A stretch of DNA of 64,000 nt from Gammaproteobacteria bacterium (GCA_026713925.1 JAPONM010000061.1:1-64000), one strand, 5' to 3'; shown: positions 37,563-47,511, counted from the first letter of the stretch. The notes: a model not told the origin generated them from the sequence alone. Made by a program: numbers and translations.

Positions 37563-38255
37563 ATGCGAAACGTTTCGCTATGTGGAAAAAGCCTGGGTTT
37601 CTTGGTGCTGGCAGCAGTCAGTTTGCCAGGTTTGGCAGGTGGTGAAACAGTCAAATCTCCCATTCTTGATCGCACGGAAGTAGTCTATTCTGCACCTGAG
37701 AATCTGGACCAGCTGACACTGGAGGAACTGCAGGCGGAAAAGGCTGTACGTACACAGGATCTTGTTGCCATTCAGCAGGCAAGTGACACGGATGTTGCCA
37801 GACAAAAACTTCTTGAAATAATTTTTGAACATGACGACAAGCGTCTGCAGATCGTGAAGGTGATACCCGAGCTGATTGATGAATATCAAATTGAAGGAGA
37901 ATTTCGCAACGCGTTGCTGGGATACAGGGATACATTTGATGTGGATATCAGGGATGCCCGCAAACACGTACATACACTGGATGACTATAAGTCGTATGAC
38001 TTTCGGTTTTCTGCGGTCTATATGTCTATGATGTTTAAATTCAGTGAAAATCCGGAATTCCAAAAGCGAATGGCTGTCGACATGCGAAACCCGGATACAC
38101 TTGTAGGCAGGTACCAAAAGGAACTGTCTGAATCTTATGCTAAAGTTGAGCGGAACAAGTATCTCTTGCAAGACAGCCATTCGATTAATGAACTTGAGAA
38201 TGCAATAGAAATCATCGAGGAAGAAATATCTAGGCGGAATCATGCTGAGTTATAG
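37563..38255 (+). CDS. Unrecognised exported helical protein
   Basis: 230 residues with a signal peptide (CGKSLGFLVLAAVSLPGLAGG). The mature part is highly charged and largely helical (LTLEELQAEKAVRTQDLVAI; ELENAIEIIEEEIS), probably with coiled coils. No family recognised. A good ribosome site (AAGGA, 8 bases before the ATG) and codon use like its neighbours support a real gene. It overlaps the next gene by 14 bp, so the two are probably coupled. It is divergent from argA. Confidence 0.72.
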   Translation: MRNVSLCGKSLGFLVLAAVSLPGLAGGETVKSPILDRTEVVYSAPENLDQLTLEELQAEKAVRTQDLVAIQQASDTDVARQKLLEIIFEHDDKRLQIVKVIPELIDEYQIEGEFRNALLGYRDTFDVDIRDARKHVHTLDDYKSYDFRFSAVYMSMMFKFSENPEFQKRMAVDMRNPDTLVGRYQKELSESYAKVERNKYLLQDSHSINELENAIEIIEEEISRRNHAEL

Positions 38256-38664
38256 ATATCAAGGGGCTTGGGTGATGGTTGCAGTAACCTGTGCATTTTT
38301 GGTGACAATTCTATGGATGGGAACCTTGATGGCTGCGGAAGATACAGAGGTCAGCAGACCACCCGAAATTGTTCTGGATGCACCACCTGCCAAAAAGCCG
38401 GATCCGTCATTGCAAATAACTGAACCGAAAGCAGTCACCGTTTATGAATCAAAAATTTTTCCTGGCTTCCGCCCCTGCACATCACAGGACTACCACGATC
38501 ATGATTACAGTCCTGTTGCTTGCCAGGATAACGACGCGGCTCGCGTATTGTCCACTCGTGATGAGGAAACAGCAGCGAGTGACCTTGTGGGAGGCGAAGC
38601 GATATCGCAGGGGAATATTTACAAGTTACGTTTTGAGCGGTTTTTCAAAGGCAAAAAACGGTGA
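38242..38664 (+). CDS. Unrecognised small membrane-anchored or exported protein
   Basis: 140 residues. An N-terminal hydrophobic segment (VMVAVTCAFLVTILWMGTLMAA) acts as signal or anchor. A Pro-rich linker (APPAKKPDPS) follows, then a small domain with two cysteines (FRPCTSQDYHDHDYSPVAC) and three His/Asp pairs that could bind metal or form a disulfide. It ends in a very basic tail (FERFFKGKKR). No family recognised. It sits between two other unknown genes in one apparent transcription unit. Confidence 0.6.
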   Translation: MLSYRYQGAWVMVAVTCAFLVTILWMGTLMAAEDTEVSRPPEIVLDAPPAKKPDPSLQITEPKAVTVYESKIFPGFRPCTSQDYHDHDYSPVACQDNDAARVLSTRDEETAASDLVGGEAISQGNIYKLRFERFFKGKKR

Positions 38665-38748
38665 GTCAGGCAGCAATCTGGCAATCCTGAAAATGGACTC
38701 GAAAAAGAAACACTGCCTCCTCACGTATCTCCCTGTTGACCAAAGCTT

Positions 38749-39273
38749 ATGGCCATGAGCCTGAAAGATTCACCTGAGTTATACCGGGCTTATCTCGTGA
38801 AAGTCGACATGCGTCTTTTTTCACACTTTGCAGACTTCATACTGGAAAATGGTGTTGAGGCATATGTGGAGTTGAGCCTGACTATCAAATTGGCATTAAA
38901 AATTGCACTTGTCATGTGTTATGCACGTCCATTCACAGGGCACGAAAATGATTACGGGAGTAATCGGGAAATTATGGAAGCTGCACTGATCAAAAGCTTT
39001 CTAAATGAAGAGAAAGTGATACACAGGAACATCCTGGAGTTACGTAGCCGCGATGTCGGTCAGTATAACTCGTCAATCCGGGATATAGACCGGCTTGAAT
39101 CCAATATTGTGCATATAGCCATGTCTAGGAATGTCGGGATCCCTCTGGAATATACCATTGTGGAATCCATGAAAAGGATGTCCGATAAGATCAGTGCTGA
39201 AGCAGATAGGCTAGCAAACAATCTGCTGGAAAATGATGTGTACCTCATGAGACAGCCTGCCAATGAAGTCTGA
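38749..39273 (+). CDS. Unrecognised helical cytoplasmic protein
   Basis: 174 residues, mostly predicted helix, no signal peptide. The pattern ALVMCYARPFTG, then a spacer, then HRNILELRSRDVGQYN loosely resembles small all-helical proteins of the HEPN/AbiV-like kind, in which an Arg-x4-His end is usual. Here that end is not intact (RSRDVGQ), so I do not claim the family. Third gene of the unknown trio between argA and argE; converges on argE. Confidence 0.6.
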   Translation: MAMSLKDSPELYRAYLVKVDMRLFSHFADFILENGVEAYVELSLTIKLALKIALVMCYARPFTGHENDYGSNREIMEAALIKSFLNEEKVIHRNILELRSRDVGQYNSSIRDIDRLESNIVHIAMSRNVGIPLEYTIVESMKRMSDKISAEADRLANNLLENDVYLMRQPANEV

Positions 39274-39339
39274 AGACTGGAGCGATGGTGGCGCGAGCGG
39301 TATAGGGAAATTTCTAGTACAGGAAAGGGCCGAGCCAGG

Positions 39340-40491
39340 TCATGACTGTTCACAAATTGACCGGATCATGCTTTTCAGAATATTAATTGTGGGACCAAGC
39401 ATGGAGAGTTCGATAAATTCATTTGGCTGGTGAGCTTGATTTATTGAACCGGGTCCCAGTACTACCGTCTCCATTCCCATGGAATTGAAAAATGGAGCTT
39501 CTGTTGCAAAGGTTACTGACATCGGGTTTTTGCCTGTATGCCGGGTTGTCAATTGAACTATCCTTGAGTCACTCGATGTTTCAAAGGCAGGAACGCCGTC
39601 GAACAGTGCATTGAATTTACAGGTAAGATCCAGTCCTTCCACTGTTTGTGTGATACGTTCGTGCAGTTCATCGCGCAGGGTGCCAACCTGCATGCCTGGT
39701 AACAGGCGTATATCAATATGCAGTTCACATTCTGCACATATTCGATTCGGGTTATCCCCGCCGTGGATGTGACCAAGATTCAATGTTGGAATGGGTACGA
39801 TAAAGTCGTGGTCGACATACTTTTCAGCAAGCTCCTGTTTAAAACGGTCCAGTTCATTGAGCACAGCGCGCATTCCTTCCAGCGCATTATTGCCAAGGGC
39901 CGGATTGCTTGCATGGCCTGCCTTCCCATAGAGGGTAATCGCCTCCATAAATACCCCTTTATGCCGATGTACAGGGGTCAGGCTTGTCGGTTCTCCTATG
40001 ATGCAAAAGCGCCCTAGTTTCTTGTTTTTCTCCACCAGTGTGCGAACGCCTTGCATCGTGCTTTCTTCATCAGCTGTAGCAATAATAGTCAGACGTTCTT
40101 TAAGAGGTTTATCAACAAAGTCTTTGGCTGCTTCAATTGCAATCGCCAAAAACGACTTCATATCTGCCGTGCCCAGACCATATAGGCGGTTGTCTGCATG
40201 ATGTACTTGAAACGGATCAGTATCCCACCCTGTCTGATCGCAATTTACAGTATCGGTATGACCGGATAATACCAGGCCATCTTCTCCTTCTCCGATCCAT
40301 GCCACCAGATTGACCTTGTCATCGGACGATGGAACGATTTCTATGTGAAAACCCAGACCATCCAGCCAGTTTGACAAACAGTCTATGATGGGTTTGTTGC
40401 TCGTATCAAATCGTGCCTGAGTGCTGCTGACAGATGGGATGGCTATCAGTTGCCCGATCATTTCAAGCAGCTTGGGTGATGAAGAACTCAT
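39340..40491 (-). CDS. argE: Acetylornithine deacetylase
   Basis: 383 residues from ATG 40491, the E. coli length. An M20 zinc peptidase-fold enzyme with metal motifs LSGHTDTV, GTADMKSFLA and ATADEEST, and a dimerisation region beginning HKGVFMEAITLYGKAGH. It releases acetate from N-acetylornithine. The ATG lies 1 nt after the mtdA stop, so it is probably translated from the serine-cycle operon; an upstream ATG at 40503 would overlap mtdA. An argE-argA pair implies the linear, not the cyclic, arginine pathway. Confidence 0.93.
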   Translation of the reverse strand: MSSSSPKLLEMIGQLIAIPSVSSTQARFDTSNKPIIDCLSNWLDGLGFHIEIVPSSDDKVNLVAWIGEGEDGLVLSGHTDTVNCDQTGWDTDPFQVHHADNRLYGLGTADMKSFLAIAIEAAKDFVDKPLKERLTIIATADEESTMQGVRTLVEKNKKLGRFCIIGEPTSLTPVHRHKGVFMEAITLYGKAGHASNPALGNNALEGMRAVLNELDRFKQELAEKYVDHDFIVPIPTLNLGHIHGGDNPNRICAECELHIDIRLLPGMQVGTLRDELHERITQTVEGLDLTCKFNALFDGVPAFETSSDSRIVQLTTRHTGKNPMSVTFATEAPFFNSMGMETVVLGPGSINQAHQPNEFIELSMLGPTINILKSMIRSICEQS

Positions 40492-40492
40492 G

Positions 40493-41359
40493 TTAGGCGG
40501 CATGCGTCATTTTTCGGGCAATATCGTAGATGACATTTGCATCCAGCACCTGATCGTTGGAAGTAAACAGTTTTTCAATACAGGTGCGGTGGAGTTTGAG
40601 TTTCAATGCACCGATTCCAAGGCCTCCAAATATCCTCTTGCCAAATCTTTCGATATTCCTGTCGGTCATGTGAATGCCTTCAAAACCGGATGCCTCGGCT
40701 GTATTGACATCGGCCAGAACCTCAAGAGTGTCATGTTGCTGCCACTGACTAGCGTTGAGCAACTGAATGCCTGCCTTAGCAGTGCCGAATACGATCTGTG
40801 CGCCTTCCAGTGCAGCCACAGTGGAACCGGCATCACTGGCTTCTACTGGCTCAAGTGTGACCGCAAATCGTTTTTCCATCTCTTTACACGCTTGTTCGGA
40901 GCGGTTTTGCTTGCGAGAAGTCAGCCGTACCCGAGCGCCACTTTGTGCCAGCATCACTGCGATGCGCTGACCCACTGGACCAGTACCTGCCAGCACCACT
41001 GCAATCTTGCCTTGCAATGCTGTGGTTGAGTCTAGCAGGGCAACACTGGCAGCCGCAGTCGTATTGCATCCGTTGCTATCGAGCATCACTGACACGCGGA
41101 AGTTTTGAAAGAACCGGCTTTTGACAGCTTCAAACAGGGACTGCCCTGCAGCAAGATCACTCCCGCCAACAAAGATTGCAGTATTTTTTTTGTGTTTTGG
41201 TGCACGGGTGTAGATGGCGCCATCAACCAGGCTTGCACAGTTGTTCTCATGAATACCTCCGAGTTGAGTGACGTGGTCCGCGCCCCCGTCGTAGGCGACA
41301 ACAGAATCAAACACACTGGGGACAGGGTCAGTATCGAAGTGATATAAAAGCTTTTTCAT
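40493..41359 (-). CDS. mtdA: NADP-dependent methylene-THF/methylene-H4MPT dehydrogenase MtdA
   Basis: A 288-residue enzyme matching Methylorubrum MtdA almost end to end: LLYHFDTDPVPSVFDSVVAYDGGADH, AIFVGGSDLAAGQ, MLDSNGCNTTAAASVAL, the nucleotide motif VLAGTGPVGQR, and FGGLGIGALKLKLHR. MtdA converts methenyl- to methylene-tetrahydrofolate (reversibly, NADPH), supplying the C1 unit for serine. Its Arg/Ser/Lys-rich loop RLTSRKQNRS is where the NADP 2'-phosphate should sit. It lies in the serine-cycle operon, 39 bp after ppc; the usual partner fch is absent from the cluster. Confidence 0.93.
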   Translation of the reverse strand: MKKLLYHFDTDPVPSVFDSVVAYDGGADHVTQLGGIHENNCASLVDGAIYTRAPKHKKNTAIFVGGSDLAAGQSLFEAVKSRFFQNFRVSVMLDSNGCNTTAAASVALLDSTTALQGKIAVVLAGTGPVGQRIAVMLAQSGARVRLTSRKQNRSEQACKEMEKRFAVTLEPVEASDAGSTVAALEGAQIVFGTAKAGIQLLNASQWQQHDTLEVLADVNTAEASGFEGIHMTDRNIERFGKRIFGGLGIGALKLKLHRTCIEKLFTSNDQVLDANVIYDIARKMTHAA

Positions 41360-41398
41360 GGCTTTTTGGGGACGATTACAGCACCATGATAAGGCGAG

Positions 41399-44173
41399 CT
41401 AGCCCGTGCTACCAATGCCTGCAGCCACACAGTTGATTGATAAAAGCAGGGAAACTAGTACGTCTTGTCTGTCCTCTACACTGGACTGATCATCGCGAAA
41501 CTTCTTGACCAACTCAGCCTGTTCGATGCCTATTTGATTCAGGGAATTCAGCCGTCGATTAAAGTGTCGTTTGAAGTTGGGAAAGCGATCACATAATCGT
41601 TCTTCCCCGGTGACCTGCAAAATCATTTTCTTGGTGCGCGCATATTCAGAACGTATGTCTGAAAAAATTGTTCTGCTGTAATGGGAATTTGTTACCAGCT
41701 CTGAATATTTTTCAGCCACTTCCATGTCAACCAATAGTAATGTTTTTTCAACACTATCCAATATGAGTCTGAATAGAGGATGTTTATTATATAACTCCTG
41801 CAGCAGTTCTTTTCCGAGTTCGCCTCGAATCCCGATAAGCTGTTCAAAGCTGCTACCAACTCCATACCAGCCAGGAACCAGGATACGGTTTTGTGTCCAG
41901 GCAAATACCCAGGGAATTGCACGCAGATCCTCCAAGGTTGAGGCGCCAAATCTGCGCGAAGGCCTTGATCCGATTTTCATTAGCGTTAATTCTTCAACTG
42001 GGCTTGCTTGCTGATAGAACTCCATCAGACCGGGAATTTCAATAAATTTTCGGTACGTGACATATGCGGTACCCGAGAGTGCTTCCATGACTTCATCCAG
42101 TTCAGCATTGGTTTGATAGGCCAGTTCTTTGCCTGACATAAGCGTGTGGGTGAGTGCACTGGAAGCAAGTATTTCCATTTGTTCTTCTGCAAATCCACGG
42201 TTTGCATACTTGTAAGACACGACTTCCCCCTGCTCCGTGACTCGCATGCGTCCATTAATCGTACCGGCCGGCTGTGCTGCGATAGCGCGCCCGCTTGGTG
42301 CGCCCCCCCGGCTTACAGAGCCTCCTCGGCCGTGAAAAAATGAGATTGGAATTTTGTGTTTGCTGCCTGCCTCCCTGATCAGGGTCTGGGCTTGACTGAT
42401 GACCCAGTTGGAAGTAAGGAATCCACCGTCTTTGTTCGAGTCGGAATACCCCACCATAATCTCTTGTGAACCCCCATGTTTGCGTATCGTCCGTCTGATA
42501 AATCCGTGTGCCAGTAACTCATTCAGAATGGCGGGTCCGTTTTTAAGGTCCTCGAAGGATTCTAGTAGGGGAACTACCAGGATTCGGCAGGCTTCAAGAC
42601 CATCAGCATCAGTAAACAAGCCGACATACTTTGCGAGGAGGTAAACACCCAGTACGTCAACGGAGGTTTGCGTTGTGCTGAGTATGAAGGGGCCAAATGT
42701 TTTGGGGTCCAGCTTACTGCGGTAATGTTTGACCTGTTCAAGCATGGCCAGTGTGGCCTGCGCCTGTTCGGAGAGGATGTCAATGTTCGGTATCACGCGC
42801 AACGGCTGCATGAGTTCACTCGTGATCCATTCCTTCCATTCATCGGATTTGGAATCCGGGACATCGAAGTGTGTTTTTTGATAGCAGGCCTGCCAAATTT
42901 CTGCAAGGACACCGTTTGTAACGGTCGTATTTTCACGAAGGTCCAGGCTGGCTGTACGGAATCCGAAGGTATTGACCATATGGCGCAACGGTGACACATT
43001 CGATGTGCTCAGGTGCTCGCATCGGGAGTCGTTCAGACCTAGCTCAAGTGTTTGCAGGTCGTCTGACAGGTCAGCTGCATTATGATAGGCAATGGTTGAT
43101 TTGGCCGGGTTATCAATATGTTCCAGGGTTGCATCGATTCTACGCAGCATACAGCTCAGGTATTGACGATAAATCTCGCCCGGGTATCGTTTTGAAAGGG
43201 ATTCGACTTTCCCGAGCAGCTCCAGTTTTTGTTTCAAAGCTTCGATAAAATCCTCTGGGACCCTCACTGAATGACTGGCAATGCTGAGCTTTGCGCCGAC
43301 TTTAATCAATTCCTGACGATATCGTTTTAAGCAGGTTTTGGCACCTTCATGAATGGCGAATGCTGTAACTTCGGTATTTACATGGGGATTCCCATCCCGG
43401 TCTCCACCTATCCAGGTGCCAAAACGGAACAATGGCGGTACATCAAACTCAAAGTGCGGGTATGTCTGTCTTAATGCACGATCCAGTTCGCTGTAAAATT
43501 TCATTACGCCGTCGAACAGGGATTCTGTAAAAAAATGCAGCCCCCAGGTGACTTCCTGGGCAACAGTTGGCTTTTCCAAACGAATCTCACCTGTTAGCCA
43601 CAACAGATCAATTTCGTTGCGCAGTTCGAGAGTCAGGTCTTCACGTTCTTGGGGTGTCCAGCGTGTCAGTTCCAGTTGTTTCAGCAAAATATAAATCCGC
43701 CGGTGTATTTCCAGCACTGTTACACGCTTGGCTTCGGTGGGGTGCGCCGTGATTACCGGGCAGATGCAACTGTTTTCCAGAACTTTCTGGAGCTCTTCTG
43801 CTGGAATGTCGTGCTGGGCCGCTGTGGAGAACGTATAGGCAAAGGTCCCTGGAACGCGCTCACGCCCATATTCTTTTTCAATCTGCCTGCGCCGCTGCAC
43901 TGTCGTATTTTGTTCAGCGATACTGAGCAGTTGAAACCAGATACCATAGGCCTCAAGGATATATAGAACCTGTGAACCTGTACTGTCACGAATGTCTTTC
44001 TGACCTTCAAAAAATGCTTCTATGTCAGGTTGTCGGATACGCAGCACGCTAAGTAGCTGCTTGTGCAGCAGGGATACCAGCTTGTTTTCATGACTTGCAG
44101 CTGGATCAATGATTGTGCGACCTGTGGCGACCCTCGTTAGCTGAGTCCAGGAAAGTTGTGGGGCATCATTCAT
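41399..44173 (-). CDS. ppc: Phosphoenolpyruvate carboxylase
   Basis: 924 residues, longer than E. coli Ppc (883) and close to the serine-cycle Ppc size. Active-site motifs: ITAHPTEAKR (H144), FRFGTWIGGDRDGNP, GYSDSNKDGGFLTSNW and FFHGRGGSVSRGGAPSG. It makes oxaloacetate from PEP and bicarbonate, the carbon-fixing step of the serine cycle. The C-terminus is GIGSTG; the canonical end is QNTG, where the final residues close the active site. Methylotroph Ppc enzymes can lack acetyl-CoA control. 105 bp follow the reductase gene. Confidence 0.94.
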   Translation of the reverse strand: MNDAPQLSWTQLTRVATGRTIIDPAASHENKLVSLLHKQLLSVLRIRQPDIEAFFEGQKDIRDSTGSQVLYILEAYGIWFQLLSIAEQNTTVQRRRQIEKEYGRERVPGTFAYTFSTAAQHDIPAEELQKVLENSCICPVITAHPTEAKRVTVLEIHRRIYILLKQLELTRWTPQEREDLTLELRNEIDLLWLTGEIRLEKPTVAQEVTWGLHFFTESLFDGVMKFYSELDRALRQTYPHFEFDVPPLFRFGTWIGGDRDGNPHVNTEVTAFAIHEGAKTCLKRYRQELIKVGAKLSIASHSVRVPEDFIEALKQKLELLGKVESLSKRYPGEIYRQYLSCMLRRIDATLEHIDNPAKSTIAYHNAADLSDDLQTLELGLNDSRCEHLSTSNVSPLRHMVNTFGFRTASLDLRENTTVTNGVLAEIWQACYQKTHFDVPDSKSDEWKEWITSELMQPLRVIPNIDILSEQAQATLAMLEQVKHYRSKLDPKTFGPFILSTTQTSVDVLGVYLLAKYVGLFTDADGLEACRILVVPLLESFEDLKNGPAILNELLAHGFIRRTIRKHGGSQEIMVGYSDSNKDGGFLTSNWVISQAQTLIREAGSKHKIPISFFHGRGGSVSRGGAPSGRAIAAQPAGTINGRMRVTEQGEVVSYKYANRGFAEEQMEILASSALTHTLMSGKELAYQTNAELDEVMEALSGTAYVTYRKFIEIPGLMEFYQQASPVEELTLMKIGSRPSRRFGASTLEDLRAIPWVFAWTQNRILVPGWYGVGSSFEQLIGIRGELGKELLQELYNKHPLFRLILDSVEKTLLLVDMEVAEKYSELVTNSHYSRTIFSDIRSEYARTKKMILQVTGEERLCDRFPNFKRHFNRRLNSLNQIGIEQAELVKKFRDDQSSVEDRQDVLVSLLLSINCVAAGIGSTG

Positions 44174-44278
44174 GCTGCAATGTCAAACTTGACGTGCATG
44201 CGGCAGCCAAGAGCCGAAAACCCTCCGCCGAGGGAGGTATGTACTGTATCTGGAATGGCGAGTGGTATAGATATGGAT

Positions 44279-45250
44279 TTAGACCAGCTTGTCTTTTGGT
44301 GACTGGCCTGCTTCAAATGCAGCCAGGTTATCCAACACTCGGTTACCCATTGCGATCCGTGTTTCAGTTGAAGCACTCCCTAGATGAGGAAGCAGCACAG
44401 CATTTTCCAATTCAAGGAAACGCTCATCCAGACTAGGTTCACCTTCAAAGACATCAAGACCTGCACCTGAAATTGTGCCATTTTTCAATGCTTCGATCAG
44501 CGCATCATTATCCACTACATCACCACGTGCCGTATTGATTAAAAATGCACTGGATTTCATTTTGGCAATGTTTTCGTTGTTGAGCAGATGATACGTTTCC
44601 TTGCCGCCCGGGCAGTGCACCGAAACAAAATCCGAGATTTCAAGAACTTCATTGATCGATTCACACTGCGTTGCATCAAACTCCTTGATTACATCGTCAG
44701 AAGGCGGGTAAGGATCCACGAAAACTATATTCATCCCGAAGCCATGATGCGCCCGTTTGGCAACGGCCTGTGCAATCCTCCCCATGCCAATCATACCCAG
44801 TGTTTTGCCTGTAACCTTGGTAGCCAGCAAATGAGTTGGTCGCCAGCCTGTCCAAGCTTTTGCACGTAAATGACGTTCACCCTCACTTGTGCGCCGCGCC
44901 ACAGTCAGCAACAGTGTCATGGCAATATCGGCAGTGCAATCAGTTAGCACCTCAGGTGTATTGGTAACAGTGAGTCCACGTGCCTTGGCAGCATCCAGGT
45001 CAATGTGGTTAAAACCGACGCCGAAGTTGCCAATAAATTTTGTGCGCAGTGGCTCTGTACTCAGTACTTCTGCATCAACGGGGTCTGTAACTGTGGGCAG
45101 GAAAGCATCACATGCACCCAGTGCATTCTTCATTTCTTCTCTGGTCATTGCAACGTCAGTCTCATTCAGTTGCACGTCATATCTTTCTTTTAATGTTGCT
45201 TCCACTTCTGCAGGCCAAGCACGTGAGACGATGACTTTTAATTTGCTCAT
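44279..45250 (-). CDS. D-2-hydroxyacid dehydrogenase, probable hydroxypyruvate/glyoxylate reductase (GyaR type)
   Basis: 323 residues with the NAD motif GMIGMGRIAQAVAKR and the catalytic Arg/Glu/His set in NTARGDVVDNDAL, GLDVFEGEP and LLPHLGSAS. In this operon it should reduce hydroxypyruvate to D-glycerate. The sequence resembles the GyaR/GHRB-type D-glycerate dehydrogenases (NFGVGFNHIDLDAAKARG, WTGWRPTHLLATKVTGKTLG) more than Methylorubrum HprA, so a different family member appears to fill the HprA slot. It lies 12 bp after mtkB. Substrate preference is inferred from context. Confidence 0.88.
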   Translation of the reverse strand: MSKLKVIVSRAWPAEVEATLKERYDVQLNETDVAMTREEMKNALGACDAFLPTVTDPVDAEVLSTEPLRTKFIGNFGVGFNHIDLDAAKARGLTVTNTPEVLTDCTADIAMTLLLTVARRTSEGERHLRAKAWTGWRPTHLLATKVTGKTLGMIGMGRIAQAVAKRAHHGFGMNIVFVDPYPPSDDVIKEFDATQCESINEVLEISDFVSVHCPGGKETYHLLNNENIAKMKSSAFLINTARGDVVDNDALIEALKNGTISGAGLDVFEGEPSLDERFLELENAVLLPHLGSASTETRIAMGNRVLDNLAAFEAGQSPKDKLV

Positions 45251-45262
45251 TTTACTTTTCTC

Positions 45263-46153
45263 CTAGGCAACTTCTTTCATGACCTTTTCCATGGTTGAGC
45301 CAAGCTCTGATGGGTCGGGTGCAACTGTGACTCCGGCTTCTTGCAGCATTGTCACTTTTTCAGCAGCACTTTCTCCCTTGCCGGAAACGATTGCGCCTGC
45401 ATGGCCCATACGGCGGCCTTTAGGTGCAGTTAGGCCAGCAATGTAGGCTACCAATGGCTTGCTCATATGTTGTTTGAAATATTCCGCAGCTTCTGCCTCC
45501 TGTGGGCCGCCAATTTCCCCGATCAGCATCACTGCCTTGGTTTCCGGGTCGGCTTCAAACAGTTCAAGTATATCCCGATGTGAGCAGCCATTAATGGGAT
45601 CACCACCAATACCGACACTGGTCGAAACCCCGATTCCGCAGGCCTTCATTTGAGAGGCTGCCTCATAACCTAGTGTGCCCGAGCGGGCCACTATGCCTAC
45701 GTTGCCAGGCATGTAGATATGGCCAGGCATAATGCCAAGCAGGCATTTGCCCGGGCTGATGGTGCCTGCACAATTTGGGCCTGTCAGGCGCATGCGGTCC
45801 TCTTTTTTGTAGCGGTACATGTAACGTTTGACAAGCATCATGTCCTGTGCAGGAATGCCGTCGGTGATTGCAACACAGGTTGTAATGCCTGCATCCGCAG
45901 CTTCCATAATTGAATCAGCAGCGAACGAAGCAGGTACGAATACTATGCTGGCATCTGCACCTGTTTCCGTTACGGCATCCTTCATTGTATTGAATACAGG
46001 CAGCCCAAGATGGGTTTGGCCTCCTTTGCCAGGGGTTACACCACCGACCACCTGTGTGCCGCATTCGAGCATTTCCTTGGCATGAAAGGTACCAATCTTC
46101 CCGGTAAATCCCTGAACCAGTACCCTGGTTTCGTTATCGATCATTACGCTCAT
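45263..46153 (-). CDS. mtkB: Malate-CoA ligase (malate thiokinase), alpha subunit
   Basis: A 296-residue member of the succinyl-CoA synthetase alpha family. CoA-binding GFTGKIGTFHAKEM, RSGTLGYEAASQM and the phospho-His H251 in RRMGHAGAIVSG are all present. It is close to methylotroph MtkB throughout. With MtkA it forms malyl-CoA from malate, ATP and CoA. Malyl-CoA lyase, serine-glyoxylate aminotransferase and Ppc genes nearby make malate, not succinate, the expected substrate. It starts 18 bp after mtkA. Confidence 0.93.
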   Translation of the reverse strand: MSVMIDNETRVLVQGFTGKIGTFHAKEMLECGTQVVGGVTPGKGGQTHLGLPVFNTMKDAVTETGADASIVFVPASFAADSIMEAADAGITTCVAITDGIPAQDMMLVKRYMYRYKKEDRMRLTGPNCAGTISPGKCLLGIMPGHIYMPGNVGIVARSGTLGYEAASQMKACGIGVSTSVGIGGDPINGCSHRDILELFEADPETKAVMLIGEIGGPQEAEAAEYFKQHMSKPLVAYIAGLTAPKGRRMGHAGAIVSGKGESAAEKVTMLQEAGVTVAPDPSELGSTMEKVMKEVA

Positions 46154-46171
46154 GTGTATGTCTCCTAAATC

Positions 46172-47350
46172 CTATGCAGCATTGATGACACGGTTACGCT
46201 CAGCCACCACTTTCTCTGCAGCTTCGGATAGCGTGTTTGCAGTAATCACCGGGTAGCCACTGTCTTTGAGCATTTGCATGCCTTTTTCTACATTTGTGCC
46301 GGAAAGACGTACAACCACGGGAGTTCTGACATCCAGTTTGCCAAACGCCTGTATGACACCTTCGGCAATCCAGTCGCAGCGGTTGATGCCTGCAAAAATA
46401 TTGACCAGCATTGCCTTCACGCTTTCATCATCCAGTACCAGTTTGAACGCCTTGGTTACCCTGTCTGGAGAGGCTCCACCTCCGATGTCCAGAAAGTTGG
46501 CAGGTTCCCCGCCTTTGTGTTTGATCATATCCATGGTAGCCATTGCCAGCCCGGCACCGTTGATCATGCAACCTATATCCCCATCGAGACCAACGTAACT
46601 CAGGCCTCGGTCTGAAGCGGCAGTCTCGCGCGAGTCTTCCTGGGATTTGTCACGTAACTCGGAGATCCTTGGACGTCGGAACAGGGCATTGTCATCAAAA
46701 CTCATCTTGGAATCCAAGGCCAGAATATGGTTGTCCTTGGTTACTACTAGAGGGTTGATTTCAACAAGTGTGGCATCGAGTTCTCGAAATGCGCGGTAGG
46801 CTCCTTCGACACAATGCACTGCCTGGCTGATCAGTTCGGGATGAATATTAAGTGCAAAAGCAAGTTCCCGTGCCTGGAAATCCCGCAAACCTACTGCAGG
46901 TTCTATTTCCAGCCTGAATATTGATTCCGGTTTTGTAGCAGCCACTTCCTCAATGTCCATGCCACCTTCGGATGAAGTGACAATGACTACTCGCTGTTTG
47001 TTTCGATCCAGAACCAGAGCAAGGTAAATTTCGCGTTCAATTTCTGAGACCTGTTCAATGTACAGGCGATACACTACCTTCCCGTTCGGCCCGGTCTGGT
47101 GGGTTACCAGACGTTTACCGAGCAATTCTTCTGCTGCATTCCATATCTCTTCGTCATTCGAGCAGACTTTTATACCACCTGCCTTGCCTCGTGCGCCGGA
47201 ATGGATTTGTGCCTTGACTACCCATTGGTGACCTCCAATTTCCTTGGCCCGGTAGACAGCTTGTTCAGGACTGTATGCGAGTCCACCTGGCGCAATACTT
47301 ACACCAAATTCTGATAACAGTTCTTTCGCTTGATACTCATGGATATCCAC
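46172..47350 (-). CDS. mtkA: Malate-CoA ligase (malate thiokinase), beta subunit
   Basis: 392 residues. An ATP-grasp N-terminal half ([31 protein letters not shown]) and a CoA-ligase C-terminal half ([48 protein letters not shown]). It matches Methylorubrum MtkA far better than SucC. The start is GTG 47350. The 187-bp gap upstream, towards mcl, holds hairpins, so transcription may be partly re-set here. Confidence 0.94.
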   Translation of the reverse strand: MDIHEYQAKELLSEFGVSIAPGGLAYSPEQAVYRAKEIGGHQWVVKAQIHSGARGKAGGIKVCSNDEEIWNAAEELLGKRLVTHQTGPNGKVVYRLYIEQVSEIEREIYLALVLDRNKQRVVIVTSSEGGMDIEEVAATKPESIFRLEIEPAVGLRDFQARELAFALNIHPELISQAVHCVEGAYRAFRELDATLVEINPLVVTKDNHILALDSKMSFDDNALFRRPRISELRDKSQEDSRETAASDRGLSYVGLDGDIGCMINGAGLAMATMDMIKHKGGEPANFLDIGGGASPDRVTKAFKLVLDDESVKAMLVNIFAGINRCDWIAEGVIQAFGKLDVRTPVVVRLSGTNVEKGMQMLKDSGYPVITANTLSEAAEKVVAERNRVINAA

Positions 47351-47511
47351 TTGTATTCCCTCCCGAGAATAATTATTCGTTTCCCTATCAGGTCAGTCGA
47401 AAGTAACTGCGTCTGACCGAAATTGTTTATAGCCCATTCTGAGGCCTTTCGACAAACCCTCTTGTTGGATAGGTGCCTGAAGATTAAGTAAGGCAAAGGC
47501 GGCCTGTAAAA

